Below, in pieces: positions 24,284-33,001 of a stretch of 64,000 nucleotides of DNA. Position numbers and translations under genes: made by a program. Within the stretch, counting starts at the first letter, position 1; the number at the start of each line of letters is the position of its first letter. Origin of the DNA: UBA6055 sp965214085 (GTDB lineage: Bacteria > Chloroflexota > Anaerolineae > Aggregatilineales > Phototrophicaceae); contig OZ243937.1 in assembly GCA_965214085.1 (NCBI GenBank), forward strand, positions 2,418,001 through 2,482,000. Direction: 5' to 3'. The notes under the pieces are model-generated. The model did not search any database and was not told the DNA's origin. It saw only the letters and a list, made by a program, of their open reading frames with translations.

Positions 24284-24529
24284 CAGGGCAATCGCTTCAA
24301 AATATTTTCCAACACAGAGAACACAGAGGGCACAGAGAAAAGTCTATCATTTATAGTTGCACTTCAATTTTGCACCCTATATTATGAAACCAGCCGAAGC
24401 CTGTCGAAATATGTAGGGGCGAGCCTTGGCTCGCCCTTACGCACGCTGCATTGGAATTCATATTTTGTGTGAGCCAAGTCGTGAATTGCGAGCGACTGTG
24501 GTGAAATATAATTTGACGCATTTCCCCTG
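24284..24529. mobile_element. Family 1 MITE-like element with perfect 9-bp duplication (copy F)
   Basis: The gap 24188-24668 has no gene. The element begins CAGGGCAATCGCTTCAAAAT and ends with the complement of CAGGGGAAATGCGTCAAA. The nonamer TCGGCAATC flanks both ends flush (24275-24283 and 24530-24538) without mismatch. The left half resembles 12814-13068. The right half, with a GGGCGAGCC hairpin, matches about 10040-10170 and 15034-15128. Confidence 0.78.
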
Positions 24530-24668
24530 TCGGCAATCGTTTCCACCTGTAATTTCGGCGCGATTTATACTAATCTGCTACCCGCACAGCGCAGGACATC
24601 TCGGCGACATGGGCGCTGATTCATAGGCGCGCAATACGCCAAAAGCAATCAGGGAGACTGGCCTAGTC

Positions 24669-26561
24669 ATGTGGCAACCGACGAAACTTGAACTTGAGCG
24701 GCTGGAGAAGGCAGAGCGCCTGCAAGCGTTGGGCGTTGAGCTTTATCCGGCGCGCGTGAGCCGCAGCTGCGGCATAGCCGATGCTGTGGAGGCTTTTCTC
24801 AGGCAGGAAGAGCGGGCTGGCGCTGGCGCTGCTGACCCGCTTGAAGTGACGGTCACGGGCCGCATTCGCCGGCTGAACAGCAAGGGCAAGGTGTCCTTCG
24901 CGCATATTGAAGACGAAGGCGGGCGCGTGCAGCTGTTTTTGCGCGTCAACGACCTGGGCGAGGAAGTTTACGAACAGGTCCGGCGCAAGCTGATTGATGT
25001 CGACGACTTTGTGCAGGCCAGCGGCGCAATGATGCGGACGCGCGCCGGCGAGATCAGCGTGGCTGTGCAGCATTTGCGCTTGCTCAGCAAAGCCTTGACG
25101 CCCTTGCCGGTCGTCAAGGAACAGCGCCAGGCAGACGGAAACGTCATCGAATACGGCGGCTTCACTGACGTCGAAACGCGCTATCGACAGCGCTATGCCG
25201 ATTTGGCGGTCAACAAGCCCGTCCGTGATGTCTTTGTCAAAAGGGCGCGGACGATTAAGGCGCTGCGCGACTTCCTGGATAATGAGGGCATGCTGGAGGT
25301 GGAGACGCCGATACTGCAACCGCTATACGGTGGCGCCGCCGCGAGACCCTTCGTTACACATCATAATCAATTGCATCAGGACTTGTACCTGCGCATCAGC
25401 TTTGAGCTGTATCTGAAGCGGCTGCTGGTCGGCGGATATGACGCGGTCTACGAGATCGGCCGCGACTTCCGCAACGAAGGCGTCAGCTACAAGCACAATA
25501 CCGAATTCACCATGCTCGAGTTTTACAAAGCCTATATCGATTATGTCGGCGTGATGGATATTACCGAGCGTATGTTCGCGTATACGGCTGAGCAGGTGAC
25601 GGGGTCCGCCCGCATCAGCTATCAGGGTGAAACGATTGACCTGAGCCCGCCCTGGAAACGCCTCAGCATCCGTGAAGCCGTGCAGGAGATGCTCGGTTTT
25701 GATTACATGGATTACCCGTGCAGCGAATCGCTTTACGAGTATCTAGCAGGGCGCGACCTGGCCGAGGGGCTGGACTCAACCGATACCTGGGGCCGGATGA
25801 TTGTCGAGCATCTGCTGGGCAACTATGTCGAGCCCCGCTTGACGCAGCCCACCATCATCAAGGATTACCCGCGCGATATGTCGCCCTTCGCCAAGCGCAT
25901 TCAAGCCAGCGACCAGAGCCTGGACGAAAAGGAACGCCGCTACATCGACAGCCACACCGAGCGCTTCGAATTTTTCATCGCCGGCATGGAGATGGGCAAC
26001 GCCTTCACCGAGCTCAACGACCCGCGCGATCAGCAGGATCGCTTTGTGGAGATGAAGCGCCTGTATGCGGACGAAGCCGATGAGACGACGCCGCTGGACG
26101 AAGATTACCTCAATGCCATGCGTTATGGCATGCCACCCAACGGCGGATTCGGCAGCGGCGTGGACCGCATGGTCATGCTGCTGACCGATCAGGTGAGCAT
26201 TCGCGATGTCCTGCTTTATCCGCATTTGCGCGCGCCGGCGCCTTCCGAATCCGACTTGCGCGGCCAATTTATGCTCGACGCCGCAGTGCGTCAGTTGGAG
26301 GTGCAGCTTGACGTTAAACTGGATGGCTCGAAGCATAAGCTGGCTTTGTACTTGCCGGCAGCGAATGTGGGCGTCGAATTTCGCTTTGCGAACGCGCTGG
26401 ACGGGGCTCTGCCGCAGTTGCGGAATTTACGCAAGGGCTTTGGCGGCGACATGTACGTCATGACCGACGAGCGCTTGTATCGCGTGGACGATCAATTGCA
26501 GGAGCTCAGTTTTGCCGAGTTCTGGAAGACGATGAGCTGGCTGGCGCATTACGGCGGATGA
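24669..26561 (+). CDS. lysS: Lysyl-tRNA synthetase, class II, with C-terminal extension
   Basis: LysRS charges tRNA-Lys. The 630-residue protein has an anticodon-binding OB fold (about 58-140), then the class II core: ETPILQPLYGGAAARPF (212-228), motif 2 in YEIGRDFRNEG (261-271), and motif 3 in GGFGSGVDRMVML (492-504). Bacterial LysS usually ends near 500; here about 108 extra residues (522-630) follow LLYPHLR, with a VGVEFRFAN segment and no motif I recognise. The ATG at 24669 is preceded by AGGGAGA. TATACT at 24566 may be part of its promoter. Confidence 0.94.
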   Translation: MWQPTKLELERLEKAERLQALGVELYPARVSRSCGIADAVEAFLRQEERAGAGAADPLEVTVTGRIRRLNSKGKVSFAHIEDEGGRVQLFLRVNDLGEEVYEQVRRKLIDVDDFVQASGAMMRTRAGEISVAVQHLRLLSKALTPLPVVKEQRQADGNVIEYGGFTDVETRYRQRYADLAVNKPVRDVFVKRARTIKALRDFLDNEGMLEVETPILQPLYGGAAARPFVTHHNQLHQDLYLRISFELYLKRLLVGGYDAVYEIGRDFRNEGVSYKHNTEFTMLEFYKAYIDYVGVMDITERMFAYTAEQVTGSARISYQGETIDLSPPWKRLSIREAVQEMLGFDYMDYPCSESLYEYLAGRDLAEGLDSTDTWGRMIVEHLLGNYVEPRLTQPTIIKDYPRDMSPFAKRIQASDQSLDEKERRYIDSHTERFEFFIAGMEMGNAFTELNDPRDQQDRFVEMKRLYADEADETTPLDEDYLNAMRYGMPPNGGFGSGVDRMVMLLTDQVSIRDVLLYPHLRAPAPSESDLRGQFMLDAAVRQLEVQLDVKLDGSKHKLALYLPAANVGVEFRFANALDGALPQLRNLRKGFGGDMYVMTDERLYRVDDQLQELSFAEFWKTMSWLAHYGG

Positions 26562-26678
26562 AGGACGTGGTTTGTGAAAGACAGCAAAGCAAAGCTGGCA
26601 GCGCTCCCGCGCAAAGCGGGGCCGGCGCCGTTGGGCGACTTTGATTGCCAAGCAACTGTGGGTAAAGGCAAGTAGGCC

Positions 26679-26867
26679 GTGTTCCTGGAATTTATGAAGC
26701 CCGAAGGTTTTGACGCGCTCGTCATCGCTAGCGTAGCGATTGGCTTGGCGATCGCCTGGCGCCGCTTTAGGCTGGATCTGCGCAAACCCCTGCCGCAGGA
26801 CGCGCCGGATTGGGCGCGCGCCCGCTATGAGTCCTCAAGCGAAAGCTCCACCAGTAGCGAATCTTAG
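26679..26867 (+). CDS. Small membrane protein, 62 residues
   Basis: A GTG start at 26679 opens a 62-residue frame with one hydrophobic segment (DALVIASVAIGLAIAW, residues 12-27), a basic stretch RRFRLDLRK and a Ser/Glu-rich tail. It lies between lysS and serS on the same strand. A single-pass membrane peptide is plausible. No family is recognised and no strong ribosome-binding site is visible, so it may be a chance frame. Confidence 0.4.
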   Translation: MFLEFMKPEGFDALVIASVAIGLAIAWRRFRLDLRKPLPQDAPDWARARYESSSESSTSSES

Positions 26868-26971
26868 AACCATGCGCCGCTTTACCGGGCCCTGAATGGC
26901 TGCGGCGCGTGGGAGGCACATATCATTCGTGGAATCCAGGCAAACGGAGATCCTCAAGGAGAGACGAAACC

Positions 26972-28396
26972 ATGCTTGATATTGCGCTGATTCGGCAGAA
27001 GCCGGATTGGGTCAAAGAACAGATCACGAAACTGAATGACGCTGGCGCTGTAGCGCGCATCGACAGCATCGTCACGATGGACCAAGAGCGGCGCGAGACG
27101 CGAACGCGGATTGAGACGGCGCAGGCAGCGCGCAACAAACTGAACCGCGCCATGGGCAAGCTGCGCGGCAACAAATCAATGAGCGCTGAAGAGAAAGCGG
27201 CTCGCGCGCAGGCGGCCTGCGCTGCCATCGGCGCTGCGGAGTACGACCGAGCCAGCGGCTTAATGGACGGTTCGGCCGAAGCGCCAGTGGTCAAGGCAGT
27301 CGATCTCAAAGGCGCCTTCGACGAGCTGATAGGCGGGTTGCGCTCCATGGGCGACGAGATTAACGAGGGCTTCGGTCGCATAGAAGCGCTTGAAGCGGAC
27401 TTGCGGGAGCACATGCTCTGGCTGCCCAACCTGCCCCACGAGAGTGTGCCCATAGCCGAGAGCGAAGAGAGCAACCTGGCGCATCAACCGGTCGGCGCCT
27501 TCCGCGAGTTCGACTTTCAACCCAAGCCGCATTGGGAGCTGGGGCCGGCGCTGGGCATCATTGACTTTGAGCGCGGCGTCAAGTTATCGGGCAGCCGCTA
27601 TTATGTGCTGACGGGCTGGGGCGCCCGGCTGCAGCGCGCGCTCATCAGCTTCTTCCTGGATTGCGCGCGGGCAAACGGCTATACCGAATTGTATACGCCC
27701 TACATCGTGCACAGCGACATGCTGTACGGCTCGGCGCAATTTCCTAAGTTTCAGGACACTGTCTATGGGCTGGCCGACGAAGACAAGTACTTGCTGCCCA
27801 CGGCCGAGGTCGCCGTTGCCAATATGCATCGTGACGAAATTCTGGAAGAAGCCGAGCTGCCGCTGAATTACGTGGCGCATACGCCCTGTTTCCGCAGCGA
27901 GAAAGCCAGCGCCGGGCGTGATGTGCGCGGTATCAAACGCGTGCATCAATTCGAGAAAGTGGAGATGTTCAAATTCACCAAGCCTGAAACCAGCTATGAC
28001 GAACTCGAGGCGATGACCGAGCAAGCGGAAGCGATCTGCGCCCAACTGGGTATTCCCTACCGCCGGCTGGAAATTGTGACTGGCGATCTGGGCTTCAGCG
28101 CTACCAAGAAATACGACATCGAGATTTGGTCGCCGGGCTGCGAAGAGTGGCTCGAGGTCAGCTCCTGCAGCAATACCGAGACCTTTCAGGCGCGGCGGGC
28201 CATGCTGCGCTATTACCCCGGCGGCACGCGCAAGTCGCGCTACCTGCATACGCTGAACGGCAGTGGCTTGGCGACGCCGCGGGTCATGATCGCCATCATG
28301 GAGAATTACCAGCGAGCCGATGGCAGCATCGAGATACCCGAGGTCCTGCGCCCCTATCTCGGCGGCGCCGAGTCCATCACAGCGGGCCGTAGCTGA
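26972..28396 (+). CDS. serS: Seryl-tRNA synthetase
   Basis: SerRS charges tRNA-Ser and tRNA-Sec. The protein (474 residues) has the N-terminal antiparallel coiled coil that grips the long variable arm (about 25-130). A class II core follows with TAEVAVANMHRDEIL, motif 2 CFRSEKASAGRDVRG, and motif 3 LNGSGLATPRVMIAIMENYQ. It is about 45 residues longer than usual, mainly by an enlarged N-terminal arm. AAGGAGAG lies upstream of the ATG at 26972. A hairpin that may end transcription follows. Confidence 0.95.
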   Translation: MLDIALIRQKPDWVKEQITKLNDAGAVARIDSIVTMDQERRETRTRIETAQAARNKLNRAMGKLRGNKSMSAEEKAARAQAACAAIGAAEYDRASGLMDGSAEAPVVKAVDLKGAFDELIGGLRSMGDEINEGFGRIEALEADLREHMLWLPNLPHESVPIAESEESNLAHQPVGAFREFDFQPKPHWELGPALGIIDFERGVKLSGSRYYVLTGWGARLQRALISFFLDCARANGYTELYTPYIVHSDMLYGSAQFPKFQDTVYGLADEDKYLLPTAEVAVANMHRDEILEEAELPLNYVAHTPCFRSEKASAGRDVRGIKRVHQFEKVEMFKFTKPETSYDELEAMTEQAEAICAQLGIPYRRLEIVTGDLGFSATKKYDIEIWSPGCEEWLEVSSCSNTETFQARRAMLRYYPGGTRKSRYLHTLNGSGLATPRVMIAIMENYQRADGSIEIPEVLRPYLGGAESITAGRS

Positions 28397-28458
28397 ATCG
28401 TCACTCGCCGCGCAAGACGTTCCAAGCAACTGCAACACGCTTTATTGTCCGGCTCGAA

Positions 28459-28489
28459 GGAGATGAGGGCGCGCCACGCCCTTTTCTCC
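28459..28489 (+). terminator. Stem-loop after serS
   Basis: GGAGATGAGGGCG, loop CGCCA and CGCCCTTTTCTCC pair over 13 positions with one mismatch and one G-U. There is no long T run after it, so it may end transcription weakly or stabilise the mRNA end. Confidence 0.5.
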
Positions 28490-28539
28490 TCGACGCCAAG
28501 ACATTCAACCCCCAAAGTCTGGGGGCTGGCCGATTATTC

Positions 28540-28569
28540 TTGACCAACAATTTATGCGCGTACTATAAT
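28540..28569 (+). promoter_or_regulatory. Predicted promoter of the ABC exporter operon
   Basis: TTGACC at 28540-28545 and TATAAT at 28564-28569 are separated by 18 bp. They lie about 70 bp before the ATG of the ATPase gene. The boxes are near consensus. The sequence GTACTATAAT here also occurs at 31613-31622, before the dehydrogenase gene. Confidence 0.65.
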
Positions 28570-28636
28570 CAGGTTAGGTTGCCCGCGGGTTTTGAACGCG
28601 CAAGCAGCCACAAACGTCAAAGAAAGGAAAACCACA

Positions 28637-29569
28637 ATGGCGTCCGCTTCCATAATTGAAATAAGTGGGCTGTCGAAAACCTACGGCTCTGGCGCCAAGC
28701 AGACCGTAGCGCTAAGTAATTTGGATCTCAGCGTTAAGCGCGGGGAGATATTCGGCTATCTTGGGCCGAATGGCGCGGGCAAAACCACAACCATTCGCCT
28801 GCTGCTGGACCTGATTAGACCGACCCGCGGCAGCGCCAAGATGCTTGGCTTGGACGTGCGCGCCGACAGCGTCGAGGTTCACCGGCGCATCGGCTTCTTT
28901 CCGGCGGAGCTTAGCTTGTGGGAGGGGCGCACAGGCGATCAGATCATCCACTACGTCGCCAGTGTGCGCGGCGACACGCGCGGCATCGTGAAACACGCCG
29001 ACGAGCTGGCGGAGCGCCTAGACCTGGATACGACCAAGCGGGTGCGCGACCTGTCATCGGGCAATAAACGCAAACTGGGGCTCGTCATCGCCATGATGCA
29101 TTCGCCCGAGCTGCTCATCCTGGACGAGCCGACCGGCGGGCTGGACCCGCTGGTGCAACAGACATTCCACACGATGATGGACGAATATCGCGACAAGGGC
29201 AAAACCGTGTTTCTGTCGTCGCACGTACTCAGCGAAGTTCAAGCGATTTGCGACCGCGTGGGCATCTTGCGCGATGGCGAACTGAAAGCGGTGGAATCGG
29301 TAGAGAAGATCACCAATGTCGAATTCAACTGGGTCGATGTCAGCTTCCGCGATGCCATTCCCGGCGGATTGCAGCAGAAGCTCAAGAGCATGCCGTCTAT
29401 CACGGACGTCAGCGCAAACGGCGCGCGTGTAAGAGTTCGTATGGTCGGGGACTTTGACCCGCTGCTGCGGGCGATCAGCGATGGCTATGTGGAGTCGCTG
29501 CATATCGAAGAGCCGTCGCTCGAGGAGATATTCCTGGCCTACTATAGCGGCGACAAGGAGAAGAGCTAA
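28637..29569 (+). CDS. ABC transporter ATP-binding protein
   Basis: This 310-residue ATPase has Walker A GPNGAGKTTT at 43-52, the signature LSSGNKRKLG near 139, Walker B LLILDEPTGG near 160, and a switch His in SSHVLSE. The C-terminal 90 residues are the extra domain of the CcmA/drug-export class. The ATG at 28637 follows AAAGGAAA. Its stop overlaps the next gene by one base (TAATG), so ATPase and permeases are translationally coupled. It would power export by the two following permeases. Confidence 0.92.
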   Translation: MASASIIEISGLSKTYGSGAKQTVALSNLDLSVKRGEIFGYLGPNGAGKTTTIRLLLDLIRPTRGSAKMLGLDVRADSVEVHRRIGFFPAELSLWEGRTGDQIIHYVASVRGDTRGIVKHADELAERLDLDTTKRVRDLSSGNKRKLGLVIAMMHSPELLILDEPTGGLDPLVQQTFHTMMDEYRDKGKTVFLSSHVLSEVQAICDRVGILRDGELKAVESVEKITNVEFNWVDVSFRDAIPGGLQQKLKSMPSITDVSANGARVRVRMVGDFDPLLRAISDGYVESLHIEEPSLEEIFLAYYSGDKEKS

Positions 29570-30375
29570 TGAGCGGCATCGTAATTGGCTACACCCTGCG
29601 CACATCTTGGAAGCAGATTCTCTATTGGGGATTGGGGCTCGGCGCTTTGGGGCTCTATATCGACTTCATCGCATCCAGTCCGGATATCATTTCGGGTTAC
29701 GCCGACCTGCTCAGTACCATGCCGCCCGCCGTGCTACAGGCTTTTGGCGCCAGCGATGTGGCGATCTTAACCACATCTGAAGGCTGGATCGTCTCAGTAT
29801 TCTTATCGGAAGCGGCGATATTCTTGTCCGTATTCGCCGTGATGGCCGGCTTGAACATTACAGCCAATGACGAACAGTCGGGCTTGATGGACGTGATCCT
29901 TTCGCTGCCAATTTCGCGCTCGGCCTATATTTTGGAGCGTTGGCTGGGCTATGCGCTGATTGGGCTGGGCATCATCGTCGTAACCGCGGTGATTACCGTC
30001 GGCGGCATGATCGGGTTAAATATCGAGGCGCCTGTCGATGTCGTCTTCGCCAGCATTTTGAATCTGTACCCTGGCCTGCTGCTGGTGATGACCGTGACGA
30101 GCCTGCTGGCGACAGTTTTGCGCCGGCGGTCTGTGGCGATCGCTCTGTCCGCCGCCTTCGTCATCGTCAGCTACCTGTTCAACGCCATCGGCGCGGCCGC
30201 CGGTGGCGCAGCGGCTGATCTGATGGAGAGCCTATCCTACTTCAGCTACGTGAACGGCGAGGCATTTGTGCTGGGCACCTATGATCCGGCGAATACGGTT
30301 GTAGTGCTGTTGGCCGCCTTAGTCGGCTTCGTCCTATCCCTGAAAATGTTTGTCAGCCGAGACATCGGCATCTAG
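29569..30375 (+). CDS. ABC-2 type permease, subunit 1
   Basis: The 268-residue membrane protein has about six hydrophobic helices. Its first helix follows TLRTSWKQILYWGLGLG and a central loop reads DEQSGLMDVILSLPISRSAYILERW. This is the layout of ABC-2 exporters related to polyketide or bacteriocin efflux permeases. It is homologous to the next gene product (SWKQILYWG against TWKQMVYWG; ILSLPISRS against LLSLPISRA). The pair likely forms a heterodimer. The substrate is unknown. Confidence 0.88.
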   Translation: MSGIVIGYTLRTSWKQILYWGLGLGALGLYIDFIASSPDIISGYADLLSTMPPAVLQAFGASDVAILTTSEGWIVSVFLSEAAIFLSVFAVMAGLNITANDEQSGLMDVILSLPISRSAYILERWLGYALIGLGIIVVTAVITVGGMIGLNIEAPVDVVFASILNLYPGLLLVMTVTSLLATVLRRRSVAIALSAAFVIVSYLFNAIGAAAGGAAADLMESLSYFSYVNGEAFVLGTYDPANTVVVLLAALVGFVLSLKMFVSRDIGI

Positions 30376-30385
30376 GAGGTTCAAA

Positions 30386-31192
30386 ATGACTGGTTCAGTA
30401 TTCCTCGAGACGCTCAAGCAAACCTGGAAGCAGATGGTCTATTGGGGCATCGGCTTGGCGGCGATGGCTATGCTGATTGTACTCATGGTGCCGCTCTTTG
30501 ATATGCAGTCCATGGCCGCGCTGCTGGAGAGCTTCCCGCCGGTGATTCTGGCCATGGTAGGCATTGGCGATGATATGGCGATATTCACCACCAATGAGGG
30601 CTTTGTGGCTCTTGGCTTCTTTGGCAAATCGGCCTTGATATTCGCCGTCTACCCAGTCGTCATGGGTATGCGCATCAGCGCCAACGAAGAAGACGAAGGC
30701 ACCAGCGATGTGCTCTTGAGCTTGCCCATATCGCGCGCGCAAGTCATGGTTGAGAAGTTTCTGGCATACGCCGTGAGCGTGGTGGGCGTGGTCGTCCTGA
30801 TCTATCTGGGGCTCTATGGCGGCGTCATACTGGGCGGGGTCGAGCTGGATGTGGCGCGCCTGGCGGAAGTCACCTTCTATCTCATCCCGCTGATGGTTTT
30901 CATCATGGCGGCGACCATGCTGATTGCCGTGCTGGCGCGGCGGCGTACAGTGGCGCTCGGCATTGTGACCGCCTTCGTCATCATCAGCTATATGCTGCAG
31001 ACGATCGGCGCGGCGGCGGAAGGCACGGTGGCGGAGTCGGTGGGCGCCATATCCTTCCTGACCTATTACAATACCGGCGAGATACTGTCGCAGGGCTTCA
31101 TCTGGCCGCATATCGCCGGATTCCTGGGCTTGTCAGCGCTTATGCTGCTGGCTTCGCTTTACCGCTACGAGCAGCGCGAAATCGCTGTGTAG
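30386..31192 (+). CDS. ABC-2 type permease, subunit 2
   Basis: The 268-residue membrane protein is a paralogue of the preceding permease and of identical length. Conserved segments include LKQTWKQMVYWGIGLA and DEGTSDVLLSLPISRAQVMVEKF. A strong AGGAGGT precedes the ATG at 30386, which starts 10 nt after the previous stop. It completes a three-gene exporter operon closed by a 12-bp hairpin. Confidence 0.88.
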   Translation: MTGSVFLETLKQTWKQMVYWGIGLAAMAMLIVLMVPLFDMQSMAALLESFPPVILAMVGIGDDMAIFTTNEGFVALGFFGKSALIFAVYPVVMGMRISANEEDEGTSDVLLSLPISRAQVMVEKFLAYAVSVVGVVVLIYLGLYGGVILGGVELDVARLAEVTFYLIPLMVFIMAATMLIAVLARRRTVALGIVTAFVIISYMLQTIGAAAEGTVAESVGAISFLTYYNTGEILSQGFIWPHIAGFLGLSALMLLASLYRYEQREIAV

Positions 31193-31199
31193 ATTGCTA

Positions 31200-31230
31200 C
31201 CGGGTCTCTCGGCGCCAACGAGGGACCCGG
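31200..31230 (+). terminator. Strong hairpin ending the ABC operon
   Basis: CCGGGTCTCTCG, loop GCGCCAA and CGAGGGACCCGG pair over 12 bp with one G-U. The following bases are C-rich rather than T-rich. It lies 8 nt after the permease stop, so it is likely a terminator or 3' end stabiliser. Confidence 0.6.
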
Positions 31231-31309
31231 CCCCCTGCTTCTCATTTGCGTTGCCATTCTTCAAGCCTCTGCCGCCTTAGCAGTGTAGAAGCTGTTGTGG
31301 CTTTGCCTG

Positions 31310-31575
31310 CAGGGCAATCGCATCAAAATGGTAGTGACTGAATTGGCGCAAATTCGAACGAAAAATCAAACACAGAGTTCACAGAGAGCGCAGAGAAAAC
31401 AATTATGAAAGTTTACGTCATAAGTCAGGAGTTATTATAAGAGATATTTGAAGTCTTTTCGGTGCTTCTTGCCGTGGTCCAGTCCATCGACTGCTTTGAA
31501 TAGTCGTCTAAACACCTAAATCTCTGTGCCCTCTGTGTTCTCTGTGGTTAATAAATTTTGAAGCGATTGCCGTGG
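31310..31575. mobile_element. Family 1 MITE-like element (copy A)
   Basis: The gap 31231-31655 has no gene. The 266-bp element begins CAGGGCAATCGCATCAAAAT and ends with the complement of CCACGGCAATCGCTTCAAAAT. It is flanked by CTTTGCCTG (31301-31309) and CTTTGCTTG (31576-31584), 8 of 9 identical. Its interior closely matches 39074-39361 in the same orientation and 21272-21537 in reverse. ACACAGAGG-type tracts lie inside both ends. Confidence 0.75.
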
Positions 31576-31655
31576 CTTTGCTTGACATTTACCTGCAGGC
31601 GTCGGCAGCGCCGTACTATAATTGAGTAGCGAAACGACAGCCACACAGGACGGCA

Positions 31656-32966
31656 ATGAATTACAAACAGTTACTGCTGGGCAAGATCGCGGATCGCACA
31701 GCCATCGTGGCAGTGGCCGGCCTCGGTTATGTCGGTTTGCCGCTGGCGGTCGAGTTCGCCAACGCCGGCTTCACGGTGCTGGGCTTGGATGTCGACGCAG
31801 ACAAGGTGCGGACGCTGAATGCCGGGGGCAGTTATATTGATGATGTCCCGGCTGAGAGTGTGCGCCGCCTGGTTGACGCTGGCAGGCTGCGCGCAACATG
31901 CGCTTACGCAGACCTGCGCGCGGCCGACGCCATCAGCATCTGTGTGCCGACGCCGCTGCGCAAAACGCGCGACCCCGACATGTCATACATCAGCCAGGCG
32001 GCCGCTTCGATCGCCGAGATTTGCCAGCCGGGCATGCTCATTGTATTGGAAAGCACGACCTACCCCGGCACCACCGAAGAGATCATACTGCCAGAGATTA
32101 CAGGCGAGCAACTCACGGTCGGCCAAGAAGTCTTCGTGGCTTATTCACCAGAGCGCATCGACCCGGGCAACCGACAGTATTCCGTTCGCAATACGCCCAA
32201 AGTGGTCGGCGGCATTACGGATAGCTGCACGGAAGTGGCGCAAGCGCTGTATCAAGCGGCGGTGGACACCATCATCGGCGTCAGCTCGCCGACAGCCGCC
32301 GAGATGGTCAAGCTGCTGGAGAATACCTTTCGCGCGGTCAACATCGGCATGGTCAACGAGATGGCTCTGATGTGCGACAAGCTGGATATTGATGTATGGG
32401 AAGTCATCAACGCCGCCGCCACCAAACCTTTCGGCTATATGCCCTTTTATCCGGGGCCCGGTCTGGGCGGGCATTGCATTCCGGTCGATCCACATTACCT
32501 GAGCTGGAAGCTGCGTACGCTGGATTACAACGCGCGCTTTATCGAATTGGCGAGCGAAGTGAACGCGTCCATGCCGCTTTATGTGCTGGACAAAATCACG
32601 CAAGCGCTCAACGACCAGCAGAAGTCGGTTCGCGGCTCGCAGGTGTTGATTTTGGGCGCGGCTTACAAGCGCGATGTGGATGACGTCCGCGAGAGCCCGG
32701 CGCTGGACATAATCAGCCTGCTGCGTCAGCGCGGGGCGGAAGTCGCCTACTGCGACCCACACGTGCCGGAACTGCGCCTGGATCCCGATACCCTGATCAG
32801 CGGCGCGGACTTCAGCCCGGCTTTGTTACGCAGCGCCGATTGCGTGGTTGTCGTCACCGATCATTCCGCCTTTGACTGGCGAGAGATCGCGGCGAATAGC
32901 TGCGTCATCGTGGATACGCGCCATGTATACAACAGTCGAGACGGCGACCACATCATTGGGCTCTAA
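31656..32966 (+). CDS. UDP-N-acetyl hexosamine 6-dehydrogenase (WbpA/WecC type)
   Basis: The 436-residue enzyme oxidises C6 of a UDP-N-acetylhexosamine to the uronic acid using two NAD. It has a Rossmann motif VAGLGYVGLPLAVEF near residue 20, PTPLRKTRDPDMSYI characteristic of the WbpA/WecC group, STTYPGTTEE, and the catalytic Cys274 in PGLGGHCIPVDP. The C-terminal domain has LGAAYKRDVDDVRESPA. It opens the surface-glycan cluster; the WecG-type transferase two genes on would fit a UDP-ManNAcA donor. TATAAT at 31617 may be its -10 box. Confidence 0.87.
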   Translation: MNYKQLLLGKIADRTAIVAVAGLGYVGLPLAVEFANAGFTVLGLDVDADKVRTLNAGGSYIDDVPAESVRRLVDAGRLRATCAYADLRAADAISICVPTPLRKTRDPDMSYISQAAASIAEICQPGMLIVLESTTYPGTTEEIILPEITGEQLTVGQEVFVAYSPERIDPGNRQYSVRNTPKVVGGITDSCTEVAQALYQAAVDTIIGVSSPTAAEMVKLLENTFRAVNIGMVNEMALMCDKLDIDVWEVINAAATKPFGYMPFYPGPGLGGHCIPVDPHYLSWKLRTLDYNARFIELASEVNASMPLYVLDKITQALNDQQKSVRGSQVLILGAAYKRDVDDVRESPALDIISLLRQRGAEVAYCDPHVPELRLDPDTLISGADFSPALLRSADCVVVVTDHSAFDWREIAANSCVIVDTRHVYNSRDGDHIIGL

Positions 32967-33001
32967 GCTCGACTGCCAAGCGACCGGCGCCGGACCAAGG
33001 T

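Noticed and set aside
24188..24668. T-box leader before lysS
   Set aside because: No T-box core sequence or specifier hairpin is visible; the region is filled by a MITE-like element.
28397..28458. Continuation of serS or a small gene after it
   Set aside because: The stop is clear and the stretch leads straight into a stem-loop.
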